The notes beneath the pieces were generated by a model. That model was not told the DNA's origin, ran no database searches, and worked only from the letters and a program-made list of their open reading frames with translations. The translations under genes and the position numbers were made by a program. From Candidatus Bathyarchaeia archaeon (GTDB taxonomy: Archaea > Thermoproteota > Bathyarchaeia > Bathyarchaeales > Bathycorpusculaceae), in contig CP166960.1 in assembly GCA_041447175.1 (NCBI GenBank), forward strand, positions 2,372,519 through 2,436,518: a stretch of 64,000 nt of DNA, written 5' to 3'. This document shows, one piece after another, positions 16,950 to 24,972 of this stretch (positions are counted from its first letter, which is position 1; each line of letters opens with the position of its first letter).

Positions 16950-16957
16950 CTATATTA
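16950..16957 (-). promoter_or_regulatory. TATA box of the deaminase gene
   Basis: TAATATAG on the minus strand is centred about 30 bases upstream of ATG 16924. This predicts a leaderless or nearly leaderless transcript, common in archaea. Confidence 0.5.
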
Positions 16958-17025
16958 GTCTTGCCACATCATGTTCAATTCAAACTTAATGGTCAATAAA
17001 TAGTTCTGTGGAGTCTTTGTGACCC

Positions 17026-17073
17026 GTTTTAAAAAAAGTTAGTTTTCTTCAAACATTCCTGAAAGAATGTTTG
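17026..17073 (-). terminator. Stem-loop and T-tract immediately 3' of tRNA-Glu
   Basis: CAAACATTC and GAATGTTTG (17050-17058 and 17065-17073) form a perfect 9-bp stem with a 6-base loop beginning at the first base after CCA. A run of seven T follows on the minus strand at 17030-17036. It could end tRNA transcription or belong to the element's attachment region. Confidence 0.5.
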
Positions 17074-17151
17074 TGGTGCTCCGGCCGGGATTCGGACCCG
17101 GGTCTTCGGCTCGAAAGGCCGGAATACTTGACCGGACTATACTACCGGAGC
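17074..17151 (-). tRNA. tRNA-Glu (TTC anticodon)
   Basis: A complete cloverleaf on the minus strand. The acceptor is GCTCCGG/CCGGAGC with discriminator A and encoded CCA. The D stem GTAT pairs with GTAT, the anticodon loop CTTTCGA gives TTC, and the T arm is CCGGG-TCCGAAT-CCCGG. The anticodon stem CCGGC/GCCGA has one C-A mismatch at its base. No intron. A degenerate copy lies 1.9 kb downstream. Confidence 0.95.
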
Positions 17152-17199
17152 TCATGTTGCCACTGTTACGCCAAGCCTTCAAATGCTACTTTCTCTTTC

Positions 17200-17207
17200 T
17201 ATATATA
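17200..17207 (-). promoter_or_regulatory. TATA box for tRNA-Glu
   Basis: TATATATA lies about 50 bases upstream of the tRNA 5' end, followed by an A+T-rich purine run on the minus strand. This fits a TBP-dependent tRNA promoter with a short 5' leader. Confidence 0.5.
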
Positions 17208-17328
17208 GCTACTGAGTCTTTTTTGTCGGAGTACACATATTCAAATCCTGCTTCTGTTAATTTACCTTCCCCTTCCGTAACGGGAAATTTTGCGGCTCCG
17301 TTTTTCTGCCCTTCTCGCTTGACGACTC

Positions 17329-17346
17329 AGTTTCAACATTGAAACT
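17329..17346. promoter_or_regulatory. Perfect 8-bp inverted repeat in the intergenic region
   Basis: AGTTTCAACATTGAAACT is a perfect dyad with a two-base centre, inside the 428-base gap between tRNA-Glu and the gene at 17580. No other structure apart from TATA-like TTAATATATG near 17484 was seen in that gap. It could be an operator for the surface-protein gene; distance (about 230 bases from the ATG) weakens this. Confidence 0.4.
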
Positions 17347-17579
17347 TCAACTGCGTATTTATACTTCATGCTTTTGCGTACCCCCACCCATATGTTCGGC
17401 GGTGAAGTGTTCATTGTAGGTCTTATGACGCTTACTGTTTTAGAAACTATGTTTTGGATAAAACAATTTGTGTTGATTGTTGCTTAATATATGGGGGTTT
17501 TGTGGGTAGGGTTTACACTAACAAGATGTTTTAAGCAATAAAAGTAGTCTTTCTAACCATAAGTTAGGAGAGTTAGACG

Positions 17580-20348
17580 ATGAAAATCAAACAAAAAACA
17601 ATTCCTGTCCTTGCCCTGATATTGCTTCTAACCATCTCGGGCATGATGGCGGGCATACAAACAGCCACCGCGCATGACCCACCCTGGGAAATTCCAACGT
17701 ACACTTACATTTCTGCAAGTAACAACCCGATTGGTGCAGGACAAACGCTTGTCCTTGTCTTCTGGGCAAATGCTGTTCCAGTGACGGCTCAAGGGACGTA
17801 CGGAGACTTCTGGACTTTTGACGTGGATGTCACCAAACCTGACGGCTCAATTGAGACTTTGGGGCCATTTGACTCGGACCCCGTGGGTGGTTCTTATGCC
17901 CTGTACACCCCTGACCAATTGGGTGAGTACACTTTTGTGGCTAACTTCCTTGAACACACCATTACTGGTCAACCTCTGGATCCAAGGCTCAACACTACTG
18001 AGCAGTACAACTATGCTTACTGGGGAGACATTTACTTAGCCAGCCAAAGCAATCCTCTCACTGTTACGGTGCAACAGGAAGAAATCACCTCATGGAGTGA
18101 GACACCTCTACCAGACCGTTACTGGACAAGACCAGTTAACAACATAAACCGCGGCTGGAACGTGCTCTTGGGCAACTGGCTCTCAGGCGCAGCCCAAACA
18201 AACGGACCAACCACAAACTTCTGCTATGGCTCCGCTACAGAAAGCGCACACGTACTGTGGGCTACTCCTATGTGGTCTGGCGGAATCATGGACCAACGGT
18301 TCAACGACGAAGGCTTCAACGGAGGCCACTATGAAGGCATACAATTCAGTCCGCCGATTATCCTCGACGGTAAAATCTTCTACAACGTCAACACCTACCC
18401 CAAAGAGGGTTGGGTTGCACTTGACCTATACACTGGCGAGCAGCTATTCTTCCACAACACCACTGGACCCGTAACTGGTATGGGTGGAGGTTTTGACTCT
18501 GCGGGGTCGGTTGCGGGCGAATCTTTGGCTTTTGGACAAGTCTATGCGTACGAGTCGCCTAACCAGCACGGGGGCTTTCCCTACCTGTGGAGCACCACCT
18601 ACTACAACGCTACGACAGGGCAAATTCAGCCTAACACCTGGAGTATGTTTGACGGCTACACTGGTAACTACATCTGCAGCATAAACAACGTGCCCTCTTG
18701 GGCTGCAAGCGGAGGCTTCTTTGCCAGCAGCGCAGCAGTCTATGGGCAAGACGGAAGCATACTCCGATACTACATTGCAAATCTTGGCACACCTGCAGAC
18801 CCCAACCTTTACCTGCAAGTCTGGAACACCAGCCAAGCAATAATTTACCCAACCTACGGTAACACCAGCCAAGTCATCACGGCATCTAACGCTTACTGGA
18901 TGTGGAGACCCACCTTAAACTTCACTTTCGACGGCAACTATGGCTACACCCTAAACGTGTCAATACCCAACGTGCAAGGCAGCCTAATCACCGTACGCGA
19001 AGGCCAATACGTAATCGGTGGAGTTAACGGCAAAGTCAACGACACCTACACTCAGGAAGGCAACCTGTGGGCACTAAACCTTGATCCAACAAAAGGCGAA
19101 ATCGGCTCTTTGCTATGGAACATAACCTATCTACCACCAAAGAACGTGCCCGATTTAGCTGCAGGCACAGGCTTCTTTGCCTCTGGCGTCAGCTCCCCCA
19201 CCGTAGACCCTGAAGACGGCGTATTCATCTTTAACAACAGAATCCTGCTGACTTGGTACGTATACAACTTGACGACAGGGGAACCCATCTGGACAAGTGA
19301 ACCCGAAGGCGACTTCAACTTCTATGGCATGTACAGCAACATATACGAAGGAAAACTCCTCTCTACAGGCTACAGCGGCGTAGTAACCTGCTACAACATC
19401 ACCAACGGCGACGTCCTCTGGAAGTACACCGCTGAACAGGAAGGCTTTGAATCACCCTACGGCAACTTCCCCTTGTATATTGCTGCAATTGCTGACGGTA
19501 AAATCTTCACGGTTTCGGGTGAACACTCGCCTAGTCAGCCTTTGTGGCGCGGCTCCTACATCCGTTGCATTGACGCAGACACTGGTGAGGAGGTTTGGAA
19601 GATTCTCCATTGGGGTGCTGGCATCGGCGGAGCACACCTGACTGGTGTATGCGTTTACATGGCAGACAGCTACGTGGTGGGGCTTAACCTCTACGACAAC
19701 CAGATTTACTGTTACGGCAAAGGTTCCAGTGCGACCTCTGTTAACGTGCAAAACGATGTTGTCAGCTTAGGCAGCAGCGTGCTCATCACAGGTACAGTTA
19801 CTGACGTGTCGCCTGGAGCCAAGAACAAGATTGCCAGCGGCGAATTTACTACTGTTCCCGCAGTTTCTGACGAAAGCCAAGAAGACTGGATGGAGTACAT
19901 CTACGCACAGCAGGCTAAACCCAAAGACGCTACTGGTGTTCCAGTGTCTTTGTACACTTTAGACCCTAACGGCAACGATATCCATATAGCAGACGTAATC
20001 AGCGACGCCAGCGGCGGCTTCAAATACCTATGGACCCCTGATGTCCCCGGAGAATACACGGTTACAGCAACGTTTTGCGGCTCCGCGGCATACTATGGCT
20101 CAGAGGCAACAACATACGTCGGCGTAACTCCCGCATCTGCCGCCCCACTCGTCACCCCAACACCAACAATTCCAGGACAAACGACACCGCCAACTTCAAC
20201 TCCAACACAACCCGTTTCCCCCTCACCTAGTGAGGCGCCCCAGCCAACAAGTGACGGTGAACCTACAACAACCTACATAGCCATTGGTGTAGCCGTGGTC
20301 ATAATCGTTGCGTTAGTAGCGGTTCTGGTTCTGCGGCGCCGTAAATAA
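17580..20348 (+). CDS. Surface-anchored PQQ-like beta-propeller protein (paralogue 1 of 3)
   Basis: A 922-residue exported protein: signal peptide 1-31, an Ig-like N-terminal domain ('TYTYISASNNPIGAGQTLVLVFW'), and a long PQQ/BamB-like beta-propeller with repeated blades such as 'CYNITNGDVLWKYTAE' and 'CIDADTGEEVWKILHWG'. Then comes 'IYCYGKGSSATSVNVQNDVVSLGSSVLITGTVTD', a second Ig-like domain, a Thr/Pro-rich stalk (about 855-895) and a C-terminal membrane helix followed by RRRK. It should sit outside the cell, tethered by the last helix, perhaps as an S-layer-associated or binding protein. Ligand unknown; no PQQ enzyme residues were identified. Start ATG with 'TTAGGAGAG' upstream. Paralogues lie at 31821 and 34703. 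Confidence 0.85.
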   Translation: MKIKQKTIPVLALILLLTISGMMAGIQTATAHDPPWEIPTYTYISASNNPIGAGQTLVLVFWANAVPVTAQGTYGDFWTFDVDVTKPDGSIETLGPFDSDPVGGSYALYTPDQLGEYTFVANFLEHTITGQPLDPRLNTTEQYNYAYWGDIYLASQSNPLTVTVQQEEITSWSETPLPDRYWTRPVNNINRGWNVLLGNWLSGAAQTNGPTTNFCYGSATESAHVLWATPMWSGGIMDQRFNDEGFNGGHYEGIQFSPPIILDGKIFYNVNTYPKEGWVALDLYTGEQLFFHNTTGPVTGMGGGFDSAGSVAGESLAFGQVYAYESPNQHGGFPYLWSTTYYNATTGQIQPNTWSMFDGYTGNYICSINNVPSWAASGGFFASSAAVYGQDGSILRYYIANLGTPADPNLYLQVWNTSQAIIYPTYGNTSQVITASNAYWMWRPTLNFTFDGNYGYTLNVSIPNVQGSLITVREGQYVIGGVNGKVNDTYTQEGNLWALNLDPTKGEIGSLLWNITYLPPKNVPDLAAGTGFFASGVSSPTVDPEDGVFIFNNRILLTWYVYNLTTGEPIWTSEPEGDFNFYGMYSNIYEGKLLSTGYSGVVTCYNITNGDVLWKYTAEQEGFESPYGNFPLYIAAIADGKIFTVSGEHSPSQPLWRGSYIRCIDADTGEEVWKILHWGAGIGGAHLTGVCVYMADSYVVGLNLYDNQIYCYGKGSSATSVNVQNDVVSLGSSVLITGTVTDVSPGAKNKIASGEFTTVPAVSDESQEDWMEYIYAQQAKPKDATGVPVSLYTLDPNGNDIHIADVISDASGGFKYLWTPDVPGEYTVTATFCGSAAYYGSEATTYVGVTPASAAPLVTPTPTIPGQTTPPTSTPTQPVSPSPSEAPQPTSDGEPTTTYIAIGVAVVIIVALVAVLVLRRRK

Positions 20349-20512
20349 ACACCCTTTTTTTTCCTTTTTTGAAGAAACGTGCCGCCAAAAAGACCGAAAA
20401 GGGCTGAACCGGCTATCTTCAACTCATGTTAAGCTTTCTTCTTTCTATGAACGTTTGAGCCCAGAAAACCATTTTTGTACACTACCAACCGCAAAATTAA
20501 ATCCTAAACAGG

Positions 20513-21037
20513 TCATTTGGGTGCTTCTTTTTCCTTAAACAGAAACCCTGTTATCTGCTCAACCAACTTGCTTGTTGACTGCAGTTTATCTTCCACGTTG
20601 ATTACGCGTTTTTCTAAGTCGTTGGATATGATTTTGCCTTCAATGCGGTTGGCGGAGCGGAACATAAGCATCACCCTGTAGACGTCAGTTATGGCTTTTT
20701 CCTGCTCTTCGGCTGATGCAGGCTTAATCCCTGCGCAAATTAAAAGTAAATCGACATAGTGTTCTTTGATTTTCAGTTCCTGATTTACAGAGGGATCCGT
20801 GGGGAAACCAATTGCCAACGGGTTTTTTTTGCTAAGTTCCGCGGCTGTGGGAAAATGAATAATGATGTCTCCTCTTATCCAGGCGGAAACAAATTCGGTT
20901 ACGGTGCGGCGCACATCTTTGGGCGAAAACAACGCGGCGGAGCCTTGACTTTGCTTGCTTTTGCGGATTTTTACTCTAATGATTTTATTTTTTTCCACGT
21001 TTTCTATGCCTTTTTTTTCCACTTTATGCGCCCCCAC
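20513..21037 (-). CDS. Hypothetical soluble protein downstream of the HD phosphohydrolase
   Basis: A 174-residue charged protein, GTG start. The N-terminus is very basic ('KNKIIRVKIRKSKQSQG'). The central part 'PKDVRRTVTEFVSAWIRGDIIIHFPTAAELSKKNP' and 'KEHYVDLLLICAGIKPASAEEQEKAITDVYRVMLMFRSANRIEGKI' look helical, and the C-terminus 'RVINVEDKLQSTSKLVEQITGFLFK' may be a coiled coil. No known motif. It follows the HD-domain gene by about 70 bases on the same strand and is probably co-transcribed, so a link to nucleotide metabolism is possible but unproven. Confidence 0.65.
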   Translation of the reverse strand: MGAHKVEKKGIENVEKNKIIRVKIRKSKQSQGSAALFSPKDVRRTVTEFVSAWIRGDIIIHFPTAAELSKKNPLAIGFPTDPSVNQELKIKEHYVDLLLICAGIKPASAEEQEKAITDVYRVMLMFRSANRIEGKIISNDLEKRVINVEDKLQSTSKLVEQITGFLFKEKEAPK

Positions 21038-21107
21038 GTTGAAGTCTTTGTTCTGGTGTTCTTTCCGTCTAACCGTGAATTAAATGTTTTCGATGCTTAA
21101 CAACCTG

Positions 21108-22388
21108 TTAATAGGATATTTTGGCTGTTGAGGGTATTTTTCCCAGAATTTTTGCGGTGGCTTTTTCTACGCGTTCGCGGTTCTGCAGGTCAGTGTAGAC
21201 CCTCAGGATGTTGATGAATCCTTTCAGTGTTTCAAAAATTTTTGAGATGTCGCTCATGCGGTAAAGTGTTTTTGCTCCTCTGCTATTCCTGCTAAAGACC
21301 GGTATTTCCATGTTCTCCATTAACGCGCTGTGATGATAGGGCACCGACGGCACCGTGGGCACATCAATGATAACCGCTTCTGCTTCAACTCCTGCTTCTT
21401 GGGCTATCTCTGCTTGAATTTGCTGACGGTACGCGTCGCGGCTAAATATGTTTGAAATCATGGTGTCTTTATCGTAGAAAGTGCGTTCGTAAGCGCATTT
21501 AAGCATGCTTCGCCGCTCCAAATTCTCGATTATCCCCTTAGATTTTGCGCATTTCTTGACGGCAGCCCAAACCGTGTAGTCATCCATCGCCAAATACTCT
21601 TCAGGCGTTTTAAACGAGGTCAACCCAAGCTCCTCGTTGGCTTTCTCCATGGCGGTGGCTAACATTATCTGTGCTGCTCTGCCTACGCGGTGGAAATATA
21701 TGCTTTTGAACGATTCAATCCGCGCAATGATGAAGGATTCCAATGCCGAAAGCGCACCAAGCTCCACCGCCAAGTTTTCCCCAAAAACGTCCAAAGCGTG
21801 GATGAGCCTGAAAACGTCTATGAAACCGTACTCGGCACCAGTGTGGTAAGTGTCCCGCACGATGAAGTCTTGTTTATCAACGTCGACGGCGCTGCTAATT
21901 ATTTGGTCTAAAAATGCTTTTCCCTGAGTATGCAGTTTGCCCACGGCCAGTTTGCCGATTTCTTCAGGTCGATAGCCCATCTTGCCAAGTTTGTCGGCTA
22001 CTTCACTTTTTTCAACAATCCACGAGGTTATGTCTTCGTGAGTTTGGTCTAAGTCCCTGACAAGCAGATGCTCAAACACATGCGAGAATGGTCCATGCCC
22101 CACGTCGTGCAGTAACGCAGCTAGCCGTGTGCCCTGCGTGTCCTCGTCGTTTACAACGTGGCCAATGTTGGGGTTCTCCAAAACTTTGCCAGCAAGGTAC
22201 ATAACGCCCACACAGTGCTCAAACCGCGTGTGATTTGCTCCGGGATACACGTATTCGGAGCCAGCAAGCTGTCGCAGTCGACGAAGCCGCTGCATGGGGT
22301 AGGAGTCAATTATGTTTTTTTCTGCCTGAGTGATGTAAACGTACCCGTGAACGGGGTCCTTGATTTCGCCCCAGTAAGCCCTAGACAT
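21108..22388 (-). CDS. HD-domain phosphohydrolase (dNTPase/SAMHD1-like)
   Basis: A 426-residue protein starting 'WGEIKDPVHGYVYITQAEKNIIDSYPMQRLRRLRQLAG', the family's typical opening. The HD metal site is complete: H58 in 'HTRFEHCVGV', H94/D95 in 'LLHDVGHGPFSH', and a later Asp in 'DVDKQDFIVRDTYHTG'. SAMHD1/YwfO-like enzymes hydrolyse dNTPs to nucleosides and triphosphate, controlling dNTP pools. The gene is divergent from thymidylate kinase, which supports nucleotide metabolism. Allosteric nucleotide sites cannot be judged here. A small hypothetical gene follows in the same direction. Confidence 0.88.
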   Translation of the reverse strand: MSRAYWGEIKDPVHGYVYITQAEKNIIDSYPMQRLRRLRQLAGSEYVYPGANHTRFEHCVGVMYLAGKVLENPNIGHVVNDEDTQGTRLAALLHDVGHGPFSHVFEHLLVRDLDQTHEDITSWIVEKSEVADKLGKMGYRPEEIGKLAVGKLHTQGKAFLDQIISSAVDVDKQDFIVRDTYHTGAEYGFIDVFRLIHALDVFGENLAVELGALSALESFIIARIESFKSIYFHRVGRAAQIMLATAMEKANEELGLTSFKTPEEYLAMDDYTVWAAVKKCAKSKGIIENLERRSMLKCAYERTFYDKDTMISNIFSRDAYRQQIQAEIAQEAGVEAEAVIIDVPTVPSVPYHHSALMENMEIPVFSRNSRGAKTLYRMSDISKIFETLKGFINILRVYTDLQNRERVEKATAKILGKIPSTAKISY

Positions 22389-22468
22389 GACTTTTGCTCC
22401 CGCTGAGAATATTATTTATGCTTCTACCCATTAATGCTTACCCATAACCCTTAAACAAGCTGACCAAA

Positions 22469-23068
22469 ATGAACCCAAAAGGCGCTTTCATAGTAATCGA
22501 AGGTTTAGACGGCTCAGGAAAAACCACCCAAGCAAAACTCCTAACCGCTGAACTCCAAAAAAAGTACCCTGCCATCTACACTGCTGAGCCCAGCCACGGA
22601 AAAATCGGCAAATTCATTCGCAACCAAATTCTATACGGGAACAGCCGCCCTCCAACCCATGTGGAAGCTCTGCTTTTCGCCGCTGACCGTCTTGAACACG
22701 TGGAAAACGAGGTGGCTCCAGCCATAGAGCAGGGTGTGGTAGTGATTTCTGATCGTTACGTTTACAGTTCTTTGGCTTATCAGGGAAGCGCAGGTTTGAG
22801 CATCGAATGGATTGAAACCATAAACCAGCACGCCCTAAAACCTGACCTCGCTTTGTTTATTGATGTGGACCCTGAGGTTGTGCTTAAGCGGCTCAAACGA
22901 AAAAAATCCGTCATGGAAAACCTTGAAACTCAACAAAAAGTCCGCGAAGTCTACCGGAAATATGTCCAAAACGGCGCCTTAAAAAGTATAAACGGCGATA
23001 AACCTAAAAAAGAAGTTGCCCAGCAAGTTCTTTTGACAGTTCGGTCTTTCTTGGAGAAACGGTTTTAG
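22469..23068 (+). CDS. tmk: Thymidylate kinase
   Basis: A 199-residue dTMP kinase. 'FIVIEGLDGSGKTTQAKLL' (about 6-24) is the P-loop with the TMPK-specific 'EGLDGSGKTT', 'EPSHGKIGKFIRN' holds the DR/LID-like phosphate contacts, 'VVISDRYVYSSLAYQG' is the signature DRY motif and 'DLALFIDVDPEVVLKRL' the Walker B region. It phosphorylates dTMP to dTDP in the cytoplasm. It is divergent from the HD phosphohydrolase and overlaps the convergent gene at its 3' end by four bases. Confidence 0.95.
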   Translation: MNPKGAFIVIEGLDGSGKTTQAKLLTAELQKKYPAIYTAEPSHGKIGKFIRNQILYGNSRPPTHVEALLFAADRLEHVENEVAPAIEQGVVVISDRYVYSSLAYQGSAGLSIEWIETINQHALKPDLALFIDVDPEVVLKRLKRKKSVMENLETQQKVREVYRKYVQNGALKSINGDKPKKEVAQQVLLTVRSFLEKRF

Positions 23069-23577
23069 CTTTTTTCGAGGCGTTTTAGGCTTTTTCTTTT
23101 TGCTGTTTTGTTAACTTGGTGGTATATGAATTCACACAGGTCTTGGGGTGTGAGGTATCTTGGTCCGCGTTCATGGAAAACAGTGATGTCTATGGCGTCT
23201 TTTTCGGCAAATCCCAATCGCAGCATGTAGTAGTCAAATTTTAGCGGCGTCCTTTTTCCGTTTCCCGTTTTGTAGTACCGTATTGAGCAGAACCAATCCA
23301 TAATTTGAAGAGTTGTCTTGTTCAGGGCGTTTTGCAGTTTTTGGTTTTCGTCTTCATTAAGGTAGACAAAGCCTGTCTCGTCAGCGATGCCGAACTCAAA
23401 AATTACACTGCCGCCAGGAATTGTTGGGTTGCCTGCTTCCTCAAAATTGAAATTGCAACCGTTGACTTCGTGGAAGACTTGGGCAATTTTTTTCTGCATT
23501 TTCTTTCTGGAAAATGAGGACGCGAAGGTTTCAGTGTGGTGGATGGTTAGTGGAAAGTTTTCGTATAACCCAAGCAT
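23065..23577 (-). CDS. Hypothetical protein, convergent with tmk
   Basis: A 170-residue soluble protein: 'MLGLYENFPLTIHHTETFASSFSRKKMQKKIAQVFHEVNG', a beta-rich core ('PTIPGGSVIFEFGIADETGFVYLNEDE'), then 'LQIMDWFCSIRYYKTGNGKRTPLKFDYYMLRLGF' and a basic helix at the end. No metal or nucleotide motif is apparent and I do not recognise the family. It starts four bases after the stop of the UPF0148 gene, so the two form a tight unit and may act together. Confidence 0.7.
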   Translation of the reverse strand: MLGLYENFPLTIHHTETFASSFSRKKMQKKIAQVFHEVNGCNFNFEEAGNPTIPGGSVIFEFGIADETGFVYLNEDENQKLQNALNKTTLQIMDWFCSIRYYKTGNGKRTPLKFDYYMLRLGFAEKDAIDITVFHERGPRYLTPQDLCEFIYHQVNKTAKRKSLKRLEKS

Positions 23578-23581
23578 CGGT

Positions 23582-23941
23582 TTAGCTCTTCATGCGTTTA
23601 ATCTTCTCAAGGCTGGTGAGAAGTTCGGTGAGTGCGTTTGTGAGTTTTCCCAGTTCGTCTACGTCGTTTGTTTTTTCGATTTTTTCTTGCAGGTCTTGAA
23701 CTTTTCTTATGAGTGTGGCTTCAAGTTTATCCATAGCCGTTTTGGTGCTGGATGGGGCTGCTGGTTCTTGTCCTTCTTTAACTATGACCACTTTTTTTTC
23801 GTCTTTACCGCACCATAATGTGCCGTCTTGTAGCCGAAAAAGTGGTGCAGAACAGTTTGGGCATGCCATGTCTGTTAAGGTTGCGCCTTGTCGAAGCAAA
23901 TCAGCCATGCGTTTTATGTATGAATCGTTCTGGTTTTGCAT
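23582..23941 (-). CDS. UPF0148 / Sjogren autoantigen-type zinc protein
   Basis: A 119-residue archaeal homologue of the ZNRD2 (SSSCA1/p27) family. The N-terminal helix 'YIKRMADLLRQGATLTDMACPNCSAPLFRLQDGTLWCGKDEKKV' is the family core, with CPNC and a third Cys (WCG) visible for metal binding. The C-terminal half 'AMDKLEATLIRKVQDLQEKIEKTNDVDELGKLTNALTELLTSLEKIK' is coiled coil. Function in archaea is unknown. It is divergent from the UPF0147 gene, and tightly followed by the hypothetical gene at 23577. Confidence 0.88.
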   Translation of the reverse strand: MQNQNDSYIKRMADLLRQGATLTDMACPNCSAPLFRLQDGTLWCGKDEKKVVIVKEGQEPAAPSSTKTAMDKLEATLIRKVQDLQEKIEKTNDVDELGKLTNALTELLTSLEKIKRMKS

Positions 23942-24019
23942 TAACCGTAGACCCCAAAGTAAATAGGTACCAATGCTTATATAGCTTGATTACTGCGACA
24001 TTCCAGTTGGTGCCAGTTT

Positions 24020-24298
24020 ATGGTGCGGAAAAAGAAAACTGAAGAGTACGAGACGCGAATTAATCAGGCTTTAATGGTGCTTGGGGAAGTCTCTGAAGAC
24101 AGTACAACGCCTCGAAACATTAGGCGTGCTGCGAAAGATTCTATGAATGCTCTGCAAAGCGGAGAATATACGCCTGCCGTGCGGGCCTCAAACGTGATTA
24201 GCATATTGGATGAGATTCTGCAGGACCCTAACATGCCCGCTTACACAAGGGTTAAACTGTGGAACATAATGAGCCTCATTGAAGCCATAAAAGACTGA
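24020..24298 (+). CDS. UPF0147 family protein
   Basis: A 92-residue all-helical archaeal protein: 'RINQALMVLGEVSEDSTTPRNIRRAAKDSMNALQSGEYTPAVRASNVISILDEILQDPNMPAYTRVKLWNIMSLIEAIKD' is the full UPF0147 domain. The family is nearly universal in archaea and small enough for a structural or regulatory subunit role, but its function is not known. Start ATG 24020 gives a basic N-terminus 'MVRKKKTEEYE'. Monocistronic, divergent from the UPF0148 gene across about 80 bases. Confidence 0.92.
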   Translation: MVRKKKTEEYETRINQALMVLGEVSEDSTTPRNIRRAAKDSMNALQSGEYTPAVRASNVISILDEILQDPNMPAYTRVKLWNIMSLIEAIKD

Positions 24299-24414
24299 GC
24301 CTTTTTTCTCAACCTTTAAAGCAGTTAGTTCCCTTTTCCCTTTGTTTACCCAATCCGCGGTTAGTATTATTGGTGTATGTTTTTGTTTTCTGTTCTTTTT
24401 GGAATAGCTGCTGT

Positions 24415-24822
24415 TTAGCTTGCTTTTTGAAGTGGGTAACTGCTTAACGCAAGTATTCCCCCAATTATCCCCAGTACTAGTCCCGCTATGAAGCCGCCGC
24501 CAGCTGAAATGCTTAAGACCGAAAACGCCACAATGGTGATTCCTCCCTGCCTCGCTAACGTAGGACTTTTGGCTAGGAACGCTCCATAGATAACAACCAG
24601 ACCCACCACGATTGAGTTTATTCCTAAAATTTTGTAGTCCGCTCCTGAGAGGGCATGTTTACGAAATTCGCCTATCCCTAACTCCAATCCCCATTGGCTG
24701 CGGATTAATCGTAATGCTCCTTGAATCAGTATCAGAGATCCAGAAGCCGCTGACAGAACAAAAGCTTCCTTTACCTGCCTCTGTCTATGAACTAGCCACC
24801 CCTGCATACGCCTCAAACCCAC
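24415..24822 (-). CDS. Small membrane protein, about four helices
   Basis: A 135-residue protein with hydrophobic stretches 'FVLSAASGSLILIQGALRLI', 'ILGINSIVVGLVVIYGAFLA', 'GGITIVAFSVLSISAGG' and 'GFIAGLVLGIIGGILALSSY'. The cytoplasmic N-terminus is basic ('LRRMQGWLVHRQRQVK'). The Gly-rich last two helices resemble small DUF-type membrane proteins common in uncultured archaea; I cannot name the family. It is divergent from the GT87-like membrane protein at 24973. Confidence 0.65.
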   Translation of the reverse strand: MGLRRMQGWLVHRQRQVKEAFVLSAASGSLILIQGALRLIRSQWGLELGIGEFRKHALSGADYKILGINSIVVGLVVIYGAFLAKSPTLARQGGITIVAFSVLSISAGGGFIAGLVLGIIGGILALSSYPLQKAS

Positions 24823-24972
24823 TAGATAATCTAAAAATATGCCTTTTAATCATTTTGAACCACAAATCCTACTCCTAAGGCTATTTAGAGGCGCTTGGGG
24901 GGAACAACCAAAGTATAAAAACTCCTTTACCCTCTGGCTATACCCGAATAAGCTGCGTGTTTTGGCGGTTAA

